Made by a program: the position numbers and the translations under genes. Below are positions 31,448-39,783 of a stretch of 64,000 nucleotides of DNA, piece after piece. Source of the DNA: Desulfovibrionaceae bacterium (GTDB taxonomy: Bacteria; Desulfobacterota; Desulfovibrionia; Desulfovibrionales; Desulfovibrionaceae); assembly GCA_015709205.1 (NCBI GenBank), contig JACCQO010000003.1, forward strand, positions 124,001 to 188,000. Reading direction: 5' to 3'. Under the pieces are notes generated by a model. It was not told the DNA's origin. It saw only the letters and a list, made by a program, of their open reading frames with translations, and did not search any database. How positions within the stretch are numbered: the stretch's first letter is position 1; each line of letters opens with the position of its first letter.

Positions 31448-32280
31448 AAGCCATCTCAAAATGGTCACCAAAAATCTCTAGAAAAATTCTAGATTTTGCG
31501 GTTGTGTTATCGGATGTGGTCCGCATGGGCCTGACAGATGAGCAATGGGAGCGCATCGCGCCCCTGATCCCCCCGGGCAAGAGCGGGCAGGGAGGCAAAG
31601 GCAGGCCCTCGACGCCACCGCGCGAGGTACTGGACGGCATCCTCTGGATTCTCAGAACCGGCCCGCCGTGGAAGGATTTGCCGGAACGGTATCCGCCGTA
31701 CCAGACCTGCCACCGCTGGTTCCAGCGATGGCGAGAACAAGAGGTCTTCGAGCGCATCCTTGTCGCCATTGCCGAAGATCTCCACGAGGCATTCATCGAC
31801 GGGACATTCGCTCCCGCAAAAAAGGGGGCGCTGCCGTGGGCAAAACCAAGCGGGCAAGGGCAGCAAGATCATGGCAGTGGCAGACGCTTTTGGTCTTCCT
31901 GTCGCCGTGCACGTGGCCAGCGCTTCGCCGCATGAAGTGACGCTTGTCGAGCAGACGCTCGACGCCGGGTTCATCAACGAAGTGCCCGCCCGGGTGATCG
32001 GGGACAAGGCGTACGACAGCGACGGCCTTGATGAAACGCTGCGCGAGGATTGGGGCATCGAGATGATCGCCCCGCATAGGCGTGGTCGGAAGAGAGTCAA
32101 GACGCAGGACGGCAGACCGATGCGTCGTTACCGGAGACGGTGGAAGATCGAGCGCCTTTTCGCCTGGTTGCAAAACTTCAGGCGGCTGGTGGTGCGCTAC
32201 GAGTTTCATACCGAAAATTTCCTGGCGTTCGTCCAGCTCGGTTGCATCGTCATACTGCTGAGACATTTTTGAGATGACTT
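31448..32280 (+). mobile_element. IS5-family (IS427-like) insertion sequence
   Basis: 833 bp between perfect CTAG duplications (31444-31447 and 32281-32284). The ends are inverted repeats: AAGCCATCTCAAAA at the left and AAGTCATCTCAAAA at the right when read inward. It carries one transposase region, which has a frameshift signal and a probable 1-base lesion. It inserted exactly at the stop codon of the ABC-methyltransferase gene. Confidence 0.88.
31525..32273 (+). pseudogene. IS5-family transposase, frame-disrupted
   Basis: OrfA part: [40 protein letters not shown] and [14 protein letters not shown] canonical slippery A-AAA-AAG at 31818-31824 would shift -1 into a frame reading [12 protein letters not shown], as in programmed-frameshift members. 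That frame is then lost near 31851-31854, where CGGGC seems to stand for CGGGGC; the following part ([20 protein letters not shown], then [12 protein letters not shown] and [18 protein letters not shown]) is one base further off. So a programmed shift plus a 1-base deletion is the simplest reading, and the element is probably inactive on its own. Confidence 0.75.
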
Positions 32281-32284
32281 CTAG

Positions 32285-32633
32285 GCTGGCGTACCGGTAC
32301 CAGTTCTGATCCCTACGGAGCAGCCCCAAGGCGGACGCACACGCTGGGCGCAAGGGATTGGTTGCGGAAGGGACACAGAGGAGAAACGGACGGAATGCCT
32401 GCGTAGCGGATGGTACGTCCGAATGGTCTGACAAGGCATTATTCGGGTGGTGGTCAGCACCATTCCAAGGGACGATGGGGGGCGTGCGGCCTGTTTTCTA
32501 CGCGCGGTCACGTGGATCAGAATTCGATGCATTGTTGTAATGCCACCCCGACGCTCCCCCCTGGCGAATCGAATCGAAGCAGATCGAAGGAATACCTTTG
32601 TCCACCAAAAAGCTTTCTGTCGAATTTTCTCTA
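32285..32633. other. Intergenic stretch without a recognisable gene
   Basis: About 350 bases after the IS5 element. Short frames exist on both strands (for example QRRNGRNACVADGTSEWSD on the plus strand) but none has a ribosome site or family match. It is the former downstream region of the ABC-methyltransferase operon. Any terminator for that operon is not obvious. Confidence 0.35.
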
Positions 32634-33554
32634 TCAAAGCTGCCTTTCCAAGCCAGATAATCCATTGATATCGAAATCAAAGTGATCCCCCCTGTCTCCG
32701 ATGAAACTCACACGGTTGCCCTTCAGCATGTGGAGATACACATTCGTGATATCCGCGCACTCAGCCTGTTCCAAGAGGATGCGAGCGCGTTGTGGGCTCA
32801 CGGCAGCCTCAAAGCGAATCCGCCCCACCGGTTGCCCATCGACCAGGATATGGTACATCAACACCCCAGTATAATTGGACACAACTTCCTCAATGCTAGA
32901 CATAACGCCAACTGCAATGCAAATCGTCGGTGTTTCAGCATGGTCTACGTAATCGAACACAAGCAAATTGCAGCCCATTCTCGAATCCGACTCTACGCAG
33001 TCGTTTGTAATGGCGCGGAAGTACGGGGTGTAGCGCCCGTGTACCGGACCGATGAGTGCCCACTCACCGATTTTTTTTATCAAAGGTGAAGGATATGAAA
33101 GCATGCCGACCTGGGCATCAATATCGTCTTCAATTTGACTCTGCGATTCCTCTGTGGAATCCGTCGTAGGCGCATCTCGTTTCGCCATGGGCTCGATTAG
33201 CTGTACTCTCGGCCGCGTAGCCTGCTGGGCACCGTCGATGTCGAGGACCAAGTAGGCGCCGATAGCGGCACCTATTGCAATACCAATGAGTTGCGGGCCG
33301 CACATCCAGAACAACCGCTGCTTGAGGAGGCCAAAGAAGCCCCCGGTCGTGAAGATTATATCCGGGACAGCAAGTTTTCGAATGAAGTCGGCGACGAGGA
33401 AGCCAATGAACCCCAGCCCTGAGGCACAAACGACACCCACTGACTTCATGAACAGTCCGGAATGCACTTTGTTGTTGCAGAATACGACGACGATGCTGAT
33501 GAGTACGCTCAGAATGGCATAAATCGTGAGATAGGCCTTTTTCCCTTGTTCCAC
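32634..33554 (-). CDS. Hypothetical protein with three N-terminal TM helices
   Basis: 306 residues, GTG start at 33554 after GGGAGGT. Three hydrophobic helices lie in the first 130 residues (YAILSVLISIVVVFC; VGVVCASGLGFIGFLVADFI; LIGIAIGAAIGAYLVL). A linker rich in Ser/Thr/Glu follows, then a soluble domain of about 140 residues (GPVHGRYTPYFRAITNDC, VLMYHILVDGQPVGRIRFEA). The soluble part reads like a beta-rich sensor or binding domain, but no family is recognised. It diverges from a small XRE gene, with which it may form a regulated pair inside the defence-rich zone. Confidence 0.65.
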   Translation of the reverse strand: MEQGKKAYLTIYAILSVLISIVVVFCNNKVHSGLFMKSVGVVCASGLGFIGFLVADFIRKLAVPDIIFTTGGFFGLLKQRLFWMCGPQLIGIAIGAAIGAYLVLDIDGAQQATRPRVQLIEPMAKRDAPTTDSTEESQSQIEDDIDAQVGMLSYPSPLIKKIGEWALIGPVHGRYTPYFRAITNDCVESDSRMGCNLLVFDYVDHAETPTICIAVGVMSSIEEVVSNYTGVLMYHILVDGQPVGRIRFEAAVSPQRARILLEQAECADITNVYLHMLKGNRVSFIGDRGDHFDFDINGLSGLERQL

Positions 33555-33719
33555 TGCCGACCTCCCTTGACAATTTATCGAGTTCGCCGCCGAGAGACGG
33601 CATGTCGTGGGGAATAAAATACCTATAAGTGCTAAAAGTCAACTTAAATAGAATGCCATGGGGGGTTTTCGTAGCGAAATGCCTCCTCCATTGTGGAAAT
33701 CAATCGGAGGGCATGCTTC

Positions 33720-34049
33720 GTGGGGAATCTCCTTGAAGTCGTCGGAGCGAGGATACGCTCACTCAGGAAGGAAAATGGCCTGAGCCAGCAGGCGTTGGCC
33801 GAGCGCGCCGGGGTCAGCTACAAATATCTTGGGGAGATCGAACGAGGCCAAGTGAGCCTGTCCGTCGAGATTCTCATAAAGATCGCGCAGGCCCTCCACG
33901 TCCAGTCCGCTGACATCTTGGAACAGCCCGCAATGGATTCTGTAAAGAGCAGGGCTCTTTTCATCATGGAGGAATTGCCGAAGAAAGAGAAAAATCTGGC
34001 GGTGGAGCTTCTGGAAGCCCTGTTGAGAAATGCAGGAAAGAATGAATGA
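33720..34049 (+). CDS. XRE-family transcriptional regulator
   Basis: 109 residues from GTG 33720, with GGAGGG about 9 bases upstream (an upstream GTG at 33693 lacks a site). A Cro/C1 HTH is clear: RIRSLRKENGLSQQALAERA, GVSYKYLGEIERGQ and EILIKIAQALHVQSADIL. A short helical C-terminal tail follows (FIMEELPKKEKNLAVELLEA). Proteins of this size often control restriction-modification or defence genes (C-protein-like). The type I operon lies about 800 bases away on the other strand. Control of it is inference. Confidence 0.85.
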   Translation: MGNLLEVVGARIRSLRKENGLSQQALAERAGVSYKYLGEIERGQVSLSVEILIKIAQALHVQSADILEQPAMDSVKSRALFIMEELPKKEKNLAVELLEALLRNAGKNE

Positions 34050-34117
34050 TATTGTTGTGAGTCGTTAGCCGGATTTTGATAATATACGACTTCCCCCTTT
34101 TCTTCTTGTGGAGGCCT

Positions 34118-34471
34118 CTACCCAAAGAAGCAGCAATACGCATCTTCCTTGACGACCTTCAAAAACTCTTCAATCGTTCGCACAGCAGGACAAAGCTCAT
34201 AGCCAACCCATTTCCCCGTACCGCGCATCCAATAGACCTTCCAGGCCTTCTGGGCTTTGACATAGTTTGCCTTGGCAATCGGGTTGTGGACTTTTCGTGA
34301 CGGACCGGCGAAGTACGGCCGTATCTCGAACAACTCTACCGTCTGCTTCGCGGAATCGACTGTGAATCCCCATTGCAGTTTGTCACGGAGATGTGGAGGC
34401 GGCCCCTGCTTCTCGCAGAAGCCTTTGAGAAGATTTTCGTAGCGGTGCTGCTCGAATTCGCTAATCGCCAT
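34118..34471 (-). CDS. DUF3024-family protein
   Basis: 117 residues. The conserved pattern of DUF3024 is visible: QHRYENLLKGFCEKQGPPPH, LQWGFTVDSAKQTVELFEIR PYF, AKANYVKAQKAWKVYWMRGT and a terminal EDAYCCFFG. The function of the family is unknown; members are common next to restriction or repair genes. It starts at 34471 and is on the same strand as hsdR, 115 bases downstream of it, so it may be the last gene of that operon. Confidence 0.8.
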   Translation of the reverse strand: MAISEFEQHRYENLLKGFCEKQGPPPHLRDKLQWGFTVDSAKQTVELFEIRPYFAGPSRKVHNPIAKANYVKAQKAWKVYWMRGTGKWVGYELCPAVRTIEEFLKVVKEDAYCCFFG

Positions 34472-34586
34472 GTCTACTTTCCCCCTGATTCAGCACTTCT
34501 GCACCGGGATTACCCGCAGGAATCTGGCCTGCCCTACCGCCGCCTGCGGGAAAACCAAGAAGCACAGCTTGCCATGACAAAGACAC

Positions 34587-37500
34587 TCAGACCGCCATTG
34601 AAAAAAATGGAGAAGGTATCGTCGGATATGCCCTGAAGACATGGACAAACACATCCTCAACCTTTTTGGAGACTTCAGTCTCATCATATAACGCGACAGG
34701 AAGGCCGATCCGTTCATCCCAGAGGAAATTATTGATTGCTGTTTTGACGGCGTCACGAGTGGCTTCTTTTTCTGTCCAGTTTTCTATTTTGAGCTTCTCC
34801 TTTTTCAGCGTATCGAGCAAGCCAACAGCTACTGCCTTGATTCGTTTGAGTTCGGAAGCGTTAAGATTATCCTTCTTCAACAGGTCGAATATCGCCAAGG
34901 ATTCTTCCGTGAGCCCCTCGCGGACTGCCCGAGTCTCTTCATCGCTGAGCGCATCGACGAATTTCATCAGGGCTTCGAATGTCTTTTCAATGGTCGCCCG
35001 ATCCTTTTCCCTGTTGTACTCGGCAACAATACCCTCATAATGTTGCTGGAAGTCAGTCCGCAATGGATTTTGCAAAAGCAGACGGTTCAGTTTTCGTTCG
35101 ATGGCATCCTTCAGGCTTTGAATCGTCGTGCGCTGGCTTAAGCTCCGTTCGAATTCCTTCCTGAGCAGATCAAAATCGATTTTGCTGATGTCGTATGGCT
35201 CGCGTTCATGCCCTATCGGCACAGAGGTCGTTTCAACGGCCGCGTCCACTACCTCATGAAGCCGCCGGATGATGTCGGAAATGTCGGCGCGCTCCCGGTC
35301 TTGCTGCAAACTCTTGTACACAACATTGATGGCGTCATAGTCGGCCCGAAACTCGTTGACCCGTTTGACGTTGAGACAGGCCTTGAATTTCTTGAATACC
35401 TCCCGGCACATCACTTCAAAGCGTTTGCGGGTCTGGTCGCTGTCGTTGGCTGCCTCCTTGGCCGCCAGGATGGCCGCATTCCTCTCGAATCCTGCCTTGC
35501 CGATGATCTCGTCCAGGGGGGCATTTCCTTTCGCCAGAAAGGCACGGACAAAGGCGATCGCTTCGGACAGGTCCGCCAGCAGTTCCTCTTCCGGCCTTGC
35601 CGGCCCGCGTTCTCCTCCTTCTCCCCCATGGCCTGCGTCACCTTGCCCCGCAAAGGTCGCCAGCGCCTTGCGAAGATTTTTCAGAATCCCGCAATAATCC
35701 ACGATGAGGCCGTTGTTCTTCCCCTCGTTGACCCTGTTCGCCCTGGCGATGGCCTGCATCAGGGTGTGTGCCTTGAGCGGCTTGTCCAGGTACAGGGTGG
35801 AGAGGCTGGGCACGTCAAAACCGGTCAGCCACATGGCGCAGACAATGGCAACGCGGAACGGGTGTTCCTCCTCCTTGAAGGCATCATCCAAGGCCATGCG
35901 TCGCATGTTCCTGAATCGCGGCTTGTTGCGCATGGCTTCCGGCAAGTCAATGCCATCTTTTATCAGTCGCCGATGGGGCCTGATATCCAGTCCCCACTTG
36001 TTGAACGTATCCACCTCGCCTTGTTCTTCGCTGACCACCACGGCGACGACAGTCTCCTTCATCCATTGAATCTGCCTGCGCCGATACATCTCGTCCTGTT
36101 CGTCCGTCACCGATCCCAATTCCGCTTCCAGCACGCCTATGCGTTCATTCCAATACTTGAGGAACAACTCGTACATCCGAACGCAGGTGACCTTGTCTAT
36201 GCAAACCAGCATCGCCTTTCCGGTTTCCCAGGCCCGCGAATAGTGGAGGACGAGGTCCTGGGCGATCTGGTCGAGCCGTCGCTCTGCGGTGATGATGTGG
36301 TAGTCCCGTTTCAGTTCATGTTCGAGTCGCTGCTCCACATCGATGTCAGCGATCTCCAGTTCCTCCAACTTCTCGGCGATCCGTTCATTGAGGTCGCCGA
36401 CAGCCACCCCAAGTTTGTCGCCTCGGGCATCGTAGTAGAGCGGGACCGTGGCCTTATCATCCACCGCCCGTTGAAAATCGTAGGTGGAGATATAGTCCCC
36501 GAACACCCGGCGGGTGATTTCATCATTGGAGAAGAGGGGGGTGCCCGTAAAGCCGATGTAGCTGGCATTGGGCAGCGCGTTGCGCAGGTTCAGGGCCAAT
36601 GTTCCATATTGCGTCCGATGCGCCTCGTCCGTGATGACGATGACATCGTCCCTGGTGGTGTACGCTTCGCCTGGCCCCACTTCCTGGTTGAATTTCTGGA
36701 TCAGGGAGAAAACATAGGCCTTATGCTGCGCCAAAAGGCTGCTCAAATGCTGGCCGCTCGACGCCCGGCAGGGATCGCGGTCATTGTCCACCACGCCGCA
36801 CCCGGCAAAGGTCTTGTAAATCTGGGTGTCGAGGTCCTCGCGATCCGTGAGCACGACAAAGGTGAAGTTCCCGCCCAGCTTGCGGTGGACCTTGCGTGTG
36901 AAGAACACGATTGAATAGCTCTTCCCGGCTCCCTGCGTATGCCAGAAGACGCCGAGCTTGCCCTGGCGATCCTTCCTGTTTTCGACCGCCTCGAGAGCCC
37001 GATTCACGCCCAGGAATTGATGGTTCCTGGCCAGGATTTTTTTCGGCTCGCCTGCGGATTCATCAAAGAGGATAAAATTTTCAATCAGATCGATGAAGTG
37101 GCGCTTGTCGCAAACGCCCTTGAGCAGGGTTGCCATGTCAACGGCACCCGGTTCGTCCTCTTCCAACCGCTTCCATTCATTGAAGTGCTCAAAGCGGCTC
37201 GAGACCGACCCGAGCCTGGCGTCCACGCCATTGGCCAAGACCACTATGGCGTTGTGATGGAACAGGTGCGGGATCGTATCCTTATAGTCCAGAAAGTTCT
37301 TTTCGTAGGCTGCTCGGATGTTCTTGTTGACGTTTTTCAACTCCATGAACAGCAGGGGAAGGCCGTTGACGAAGCCGACGACATCCGCCCGCCGCCGGTA
37401 GAGGTCCCCTTTTACCCAGAGTTCACGCACGCAGAGGAAATGGTTGTTCGTGGGCTCGGCGAAATCCAGCACGCGCAAGCGGGCCCGCACCCGCTCGTCT

Positions 37501-37838
37501 TTGGTGTTCCGGTACGTGACCTGTACGCCGTCCGTGATGAGTTGGTATTTTTCTCGATTGGTTGCCAGCAATGACTGGCTGGCCACCGTGGCGGTCAGTT
37601 GGCGCACCGCGTCATCATAGGCAGCATCGGGCAGCCCCGGATTGAGTCTTGCCAGGGCTTGGCGCAAATACCGTGTGAGCACGACCTCTTTGTCCGAATG
37701 CCGCCCCAGTGTCCCATCCGGGCCATAGGTCTCGGTATGGTAGGCATACACGGAATCCCAGCCCAGCTGACGTTCCAGGTATTCCGCCGTGGTCTGCTGG
37801 ACGAGGGTGTCTTCAGTATATCCTGACAAGGGTGCCAA
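34587..37838 (-). CDS. hsdR: Type I restriction enzyme, R subunit
   Basis: 1083 residues. The N-terminal PD-(D/E)XK nuclease has D152 (RRRADVVGFVNGLP) and E166-x-K168 (LLFMELKNVN). The SF2 motor follows with TQGAGKS (301-307), VLTDREDLDTQIYKTF, DEAH (404-407), YIGFTGTPLF and RANRVNEGKNNGLIVDY. The C-terminal helical domain binds HsdM/S. Start TTG at 37838 with GAGGTG 6 bases upstream; no in-frame ATG gives a full N-terminus. It is last in the order hsdM-hsdS-gajA-gajB-hsdR and starts 15 bases after gajB. It needs HsdM for activity, and hsdM is interrupted here. Confidence 0.92.
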   Translation of the reverse strand: MAPLSGYTEDTLVQQTTAEYLERQLGWDSVYAYHTETYGPDGTLGRHSDKEVVLTRYLRQALARLNPGLPDAAYDDAVRQLTATVASQSLLATNREKYQLITDGVQVTYRNTKDERVRARLRVLDFAEPTNNHFLCVRELWVKGDLYRRRADVVGFVNGLPLLFMELKNVNKNIRAAYEKNFLDYKDTIPHLFHHNAIVVLANGVDARLGSVSSRFEHFNEWKRLEEDEPGAVDMATLLKGVCDKRHFIDLIENFILFDESAGEPKKILARNHQFLGVNRALEAVENRKDRQGKLGVFWHTQGAGKSYSIVFFTRKVHRKLGGNFTFVVLTDREDLDTQIYKTFAGCGVVDNDRDPCRASSGQHLSSLLAQHKAYVFSLIQKFNQEVGPGEAYTTRDDVIVITDEAHRTQYGTLALNLRNALPNASYIGFTGTPLFSNDEITRRVFGDYISTYDFQRAVDDKATVPLYYDARGDKLGVAVGDLNERIAEKLEELEIADIDVEQRLEHELKRDYHIITAERRLDQIAQDLVLHYSRAWETGKAMLVCIDKVTCVRMYELFLKYWNERIGVLEAELGSVTDEQDEMYRRRQIQWMKETVVAVVVSEEQGEVDTFNKWGLDIRPHRRLIKDGIDLPEAMRNKPRFRNMRRMALDDAFKEEEHPFRVAIVCAMWLTGFDVPSLSTLYLDKPLKAHTLMQAIARANRVNEGKNNGLIVDYCGILKNLRKALATFAGQGDAGHGGEGGERGPARPEEELLADLSEAIAFVRAFLAKGNAPLDEIIGKAGFERNAAILAAKEAANDSDQTRKRFEVMCREVFKKFKACLNVKRVNEFRADYDAINVVYKSLQQDRERADISDIIRRLHEVVDAAVETTSVPIGHEREPYDISKIDFDLLRKEFERSLSQRTTIQSLKDAIERKLNRLLLQNPLRTDFQQHYEGIVAEYNREKDRATIEKTFEALMKFVDALSDEETRAVREGLTEESLAIFDLLKKDNLNASELKRIKAVAVGLLDTLKKEKLKIENWTEKEATRDAVKTAINNFLWDERIGLPVALYDETEVSKKVEDVFVHVFRAYPTIPSPFFSMAV

Positions 37839-37853
37839 ACCGTCACCTCTTCC

Positions 37854-39779
37854 TTATAACTCGATCCCCATGTCACGAAGAAATCGAGAAGGTTGCTTCC
37901 TCCACCCAAAAACCTCCGATGAAAAACTCATCGTAAGGCTTTCCTGGGCTCGCGTAATGGCGACAAAGCAATTCCTGCGTTCCTCCTGCATCTCGAGGGA
38001 ATTGTCACCCTTCTTGACGGCGGCCCAACTAGGAAGCTGGTCCTCAACCAATCCCATGAGGTAGACGTGTCCGAATTCCATTCCCTTGGAAGCATGGATG
38101 GTGAAGCAAGGAATCGCTTCGGGTGGCTTCGGCGGTGTTTTGGAGGTGAGGTCGAGTTCGTGAAGCAACTGGTGCAAACTCACCTCCTCGCCTTCGAACT
38201 TCTTGGCTATTTCGGCCAGAAGCATTTTCCAGACCTCTCGCTCTTCCTCGAATTCGTTGAAAGCGTCTTCATCAGGCCGCGACTCGACTTGATAGGCTTC
38301 CGCCCAAGCAAATAGTCTGTCTGCAAAAACACGGTAATTCAATGAGTTCAAAAGAGGTTTGATGTCTGTCTCAAGCAGTTGTCGTGTGCGGGCCTCGAGG
38401 GTGTCTCGGAGCATCACCTCGTCCAACCAGGAACGCAGCAAGTCCTTACCGTCGGCGGAGGCACGGGAAAGAACCGGAGGCAACCCTATGCTGATGCCTT
38501 CGAGTTCGTAAAACGCTTTTGAAAGACGTGCGAGCGACTGCTTGTCTTCACTGGCATTCACCAGGCGAAGAATCGCGTGCAACATCCGTAGAGGGGCGCT
38601 TTTGAATTCATCCTTACGGACCGCGAAGTAAACAGGAATGCCCGCCGCTTCAAGTTTTTCCCCGGCCAGCTCAAGGAGTTTTTTCGTACGGGCGAGTACG
38701 GCGCACTTTGCCCGTTCTTTCGAATTCCTTTGTAATATGTCCTCCGCGATCCATGCTGCTTCCTCATCCACGGTATTAAAACGGAAGATCCGTACGACAT
38801 CGCCTCCTTCACCCTGCTTGACCGCTTGCAATGGTCTTTTCCCGGCCGAGCGGTTCAGGTTTTTTTCGATCAGGGCATTGGCCAGCTGAATAACCAACGC
38901 CGGGCAGCGATAGTTCTCTGGAAGCTGCAATTCAGAAACCCCGAAATCATCCCGAAGCGCCTGTATCCTTTTCGGGCTCGCGCCATTCCATTGGTAAATG
39001 ATCTGATCGTCGTCAGCCACGACAAACAAGGTGGAGGGGTCAGGCCGAACGATGAGCGAAAGGATTCGATATTGGGACAGGTTTGTGTCCTGAAATTCGT
39101 CAACGAGAATATGCTTGAAGACCTTACGAACATGTTTGACCAGGACGGGAAATTTGTCCAGGAGGTCGAGCGCCTCAGCGATCAGACTCGGAAAATCGAG
39201 GGAATTCGTCTGGCGTAGCGCTTCCCGATAGGCGGTGTAGACGCGGGCGAGAGGCGCGGCGTTCTCCACATTGGCCTTCTGGAGCCATCGCTCCGCCTGC
39301 TCCGGTGGGACGCATTGCTCAAGGAGTCGTGTGACTGCGGGGAGGAGCTGTGCAGCCTTGAAATGATCGGGGAGCGAATAAGCCAGGTCCTTTCTGAGCA
39401 GGGCAAGCACATCATCAAGCAGCGCCTCGCGGTCGGCATCGTTGGAGAGAATCTGGAAGTCGGGGCGGAAACTGAGATGGTTGCCATGCTGCTGGAGCAG
39501 TTCGGCTGCATAGGAATGGAAGGTGGTGAGCCGCACCCGGCCAAGTTCGTCGGGGACCATCTTTTCGACTCTGCCGCGCATTTCTGCGGCGGCCTTGTTG
39601 GTGAACGTCAGTGCCAAAATTCTGAAGTGCTGACCAGCAGACTCCTCCAGGATTCGGGCGATGCGGCTGGTCAGCACTCGAGTTTTTCCGGAGCCAGGGC
39701 CCGCCAGGACAAGAAGCGGTCCCTTATTCCACAAGACTGCTTCACGCTGATTTTGGTTGAGCGAGGATAGATCAATCAT
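37854..39779 (-). CDS. gajB: UvrD-like helicase, Gabija GajB-like
   Basis: 641 residues from ATG 39779. SF1A motifs: QNQREAV, Walker A GPGSGKT (27-33), LTFTNKAAAEM, DEFQD (227-231), VVADDDQIIYQWNGA, LPENYRC, and a final ASKGMEFGHVYLMGL with EERRNCFVAITRA. In Gabija, GajB associates with the OLD-family nuclease GajA. The gajA stop is only 4 bases upstream. At 641 residues it is longer than the best known GajB (about 490), closer to general UvrD/PcrA size. The name rests on pairing with gajA. Confidence 0.82.
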   Translation of the reverse strand: MIDLSSLNQNQREAVLWNKGPLLVLAGPGSGKTRVLTSRIARILEESAGQHFRILALTFTNKAAAEMRGRVEKMVPDELGRVRLTTFHSYAAELLQQHGNHLSFRPDFQILSNDADREALLDDVLALLRKDLAYSLPDHFKAAQLLPAVTRLLEQCVPPEQAERWLQKANVENAAPLARVYTAYREALRQTNSLDFPSLIAEALDLLDKFPVLVKHVRKVFKHILVDEFQDTNLSQYRILSLIVRPDPSTLFVVADDDQIIYQWNGASPKRIQALRDDFGVSELQLPENYRCPALVIQLANALIEKNLNRSAGKRPLQAVKQGEGGDVVRIFRFNTVDEEAAWIAEDILQRNSKERAKCAVLARTKKLLELAGEKLEAAGIPVYFAVRKDEFKSAPLRMLHAILRLVNASEDKQSLARLSKAFYELEGISIGLPPVLSRASADGKDLLRSWLDEVMLRDTLEARTRQLLETDIKPLLNSLNYRVFADRLFAWAEAYQVESRPDEDAFNEFEEEREVWKMLLAEIAKKFEGEEVSLHQLLHELDLTSKTPPKPPEAIPCFTIHASKGMEFGHVYLMGLVEDQLPSWAAVKKGDNSLEMQEERRNCFVAITRAQESLTMSFSSEVFGWRKQPSRFLRDMGIEL

Positions 39780-39783
39780 TTTT

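Noticed and set aside
32285..32633. Group II intron or retron remnant
   Set aside because: No domain V-like hairpin and no reverse transcriptase motif could be found.
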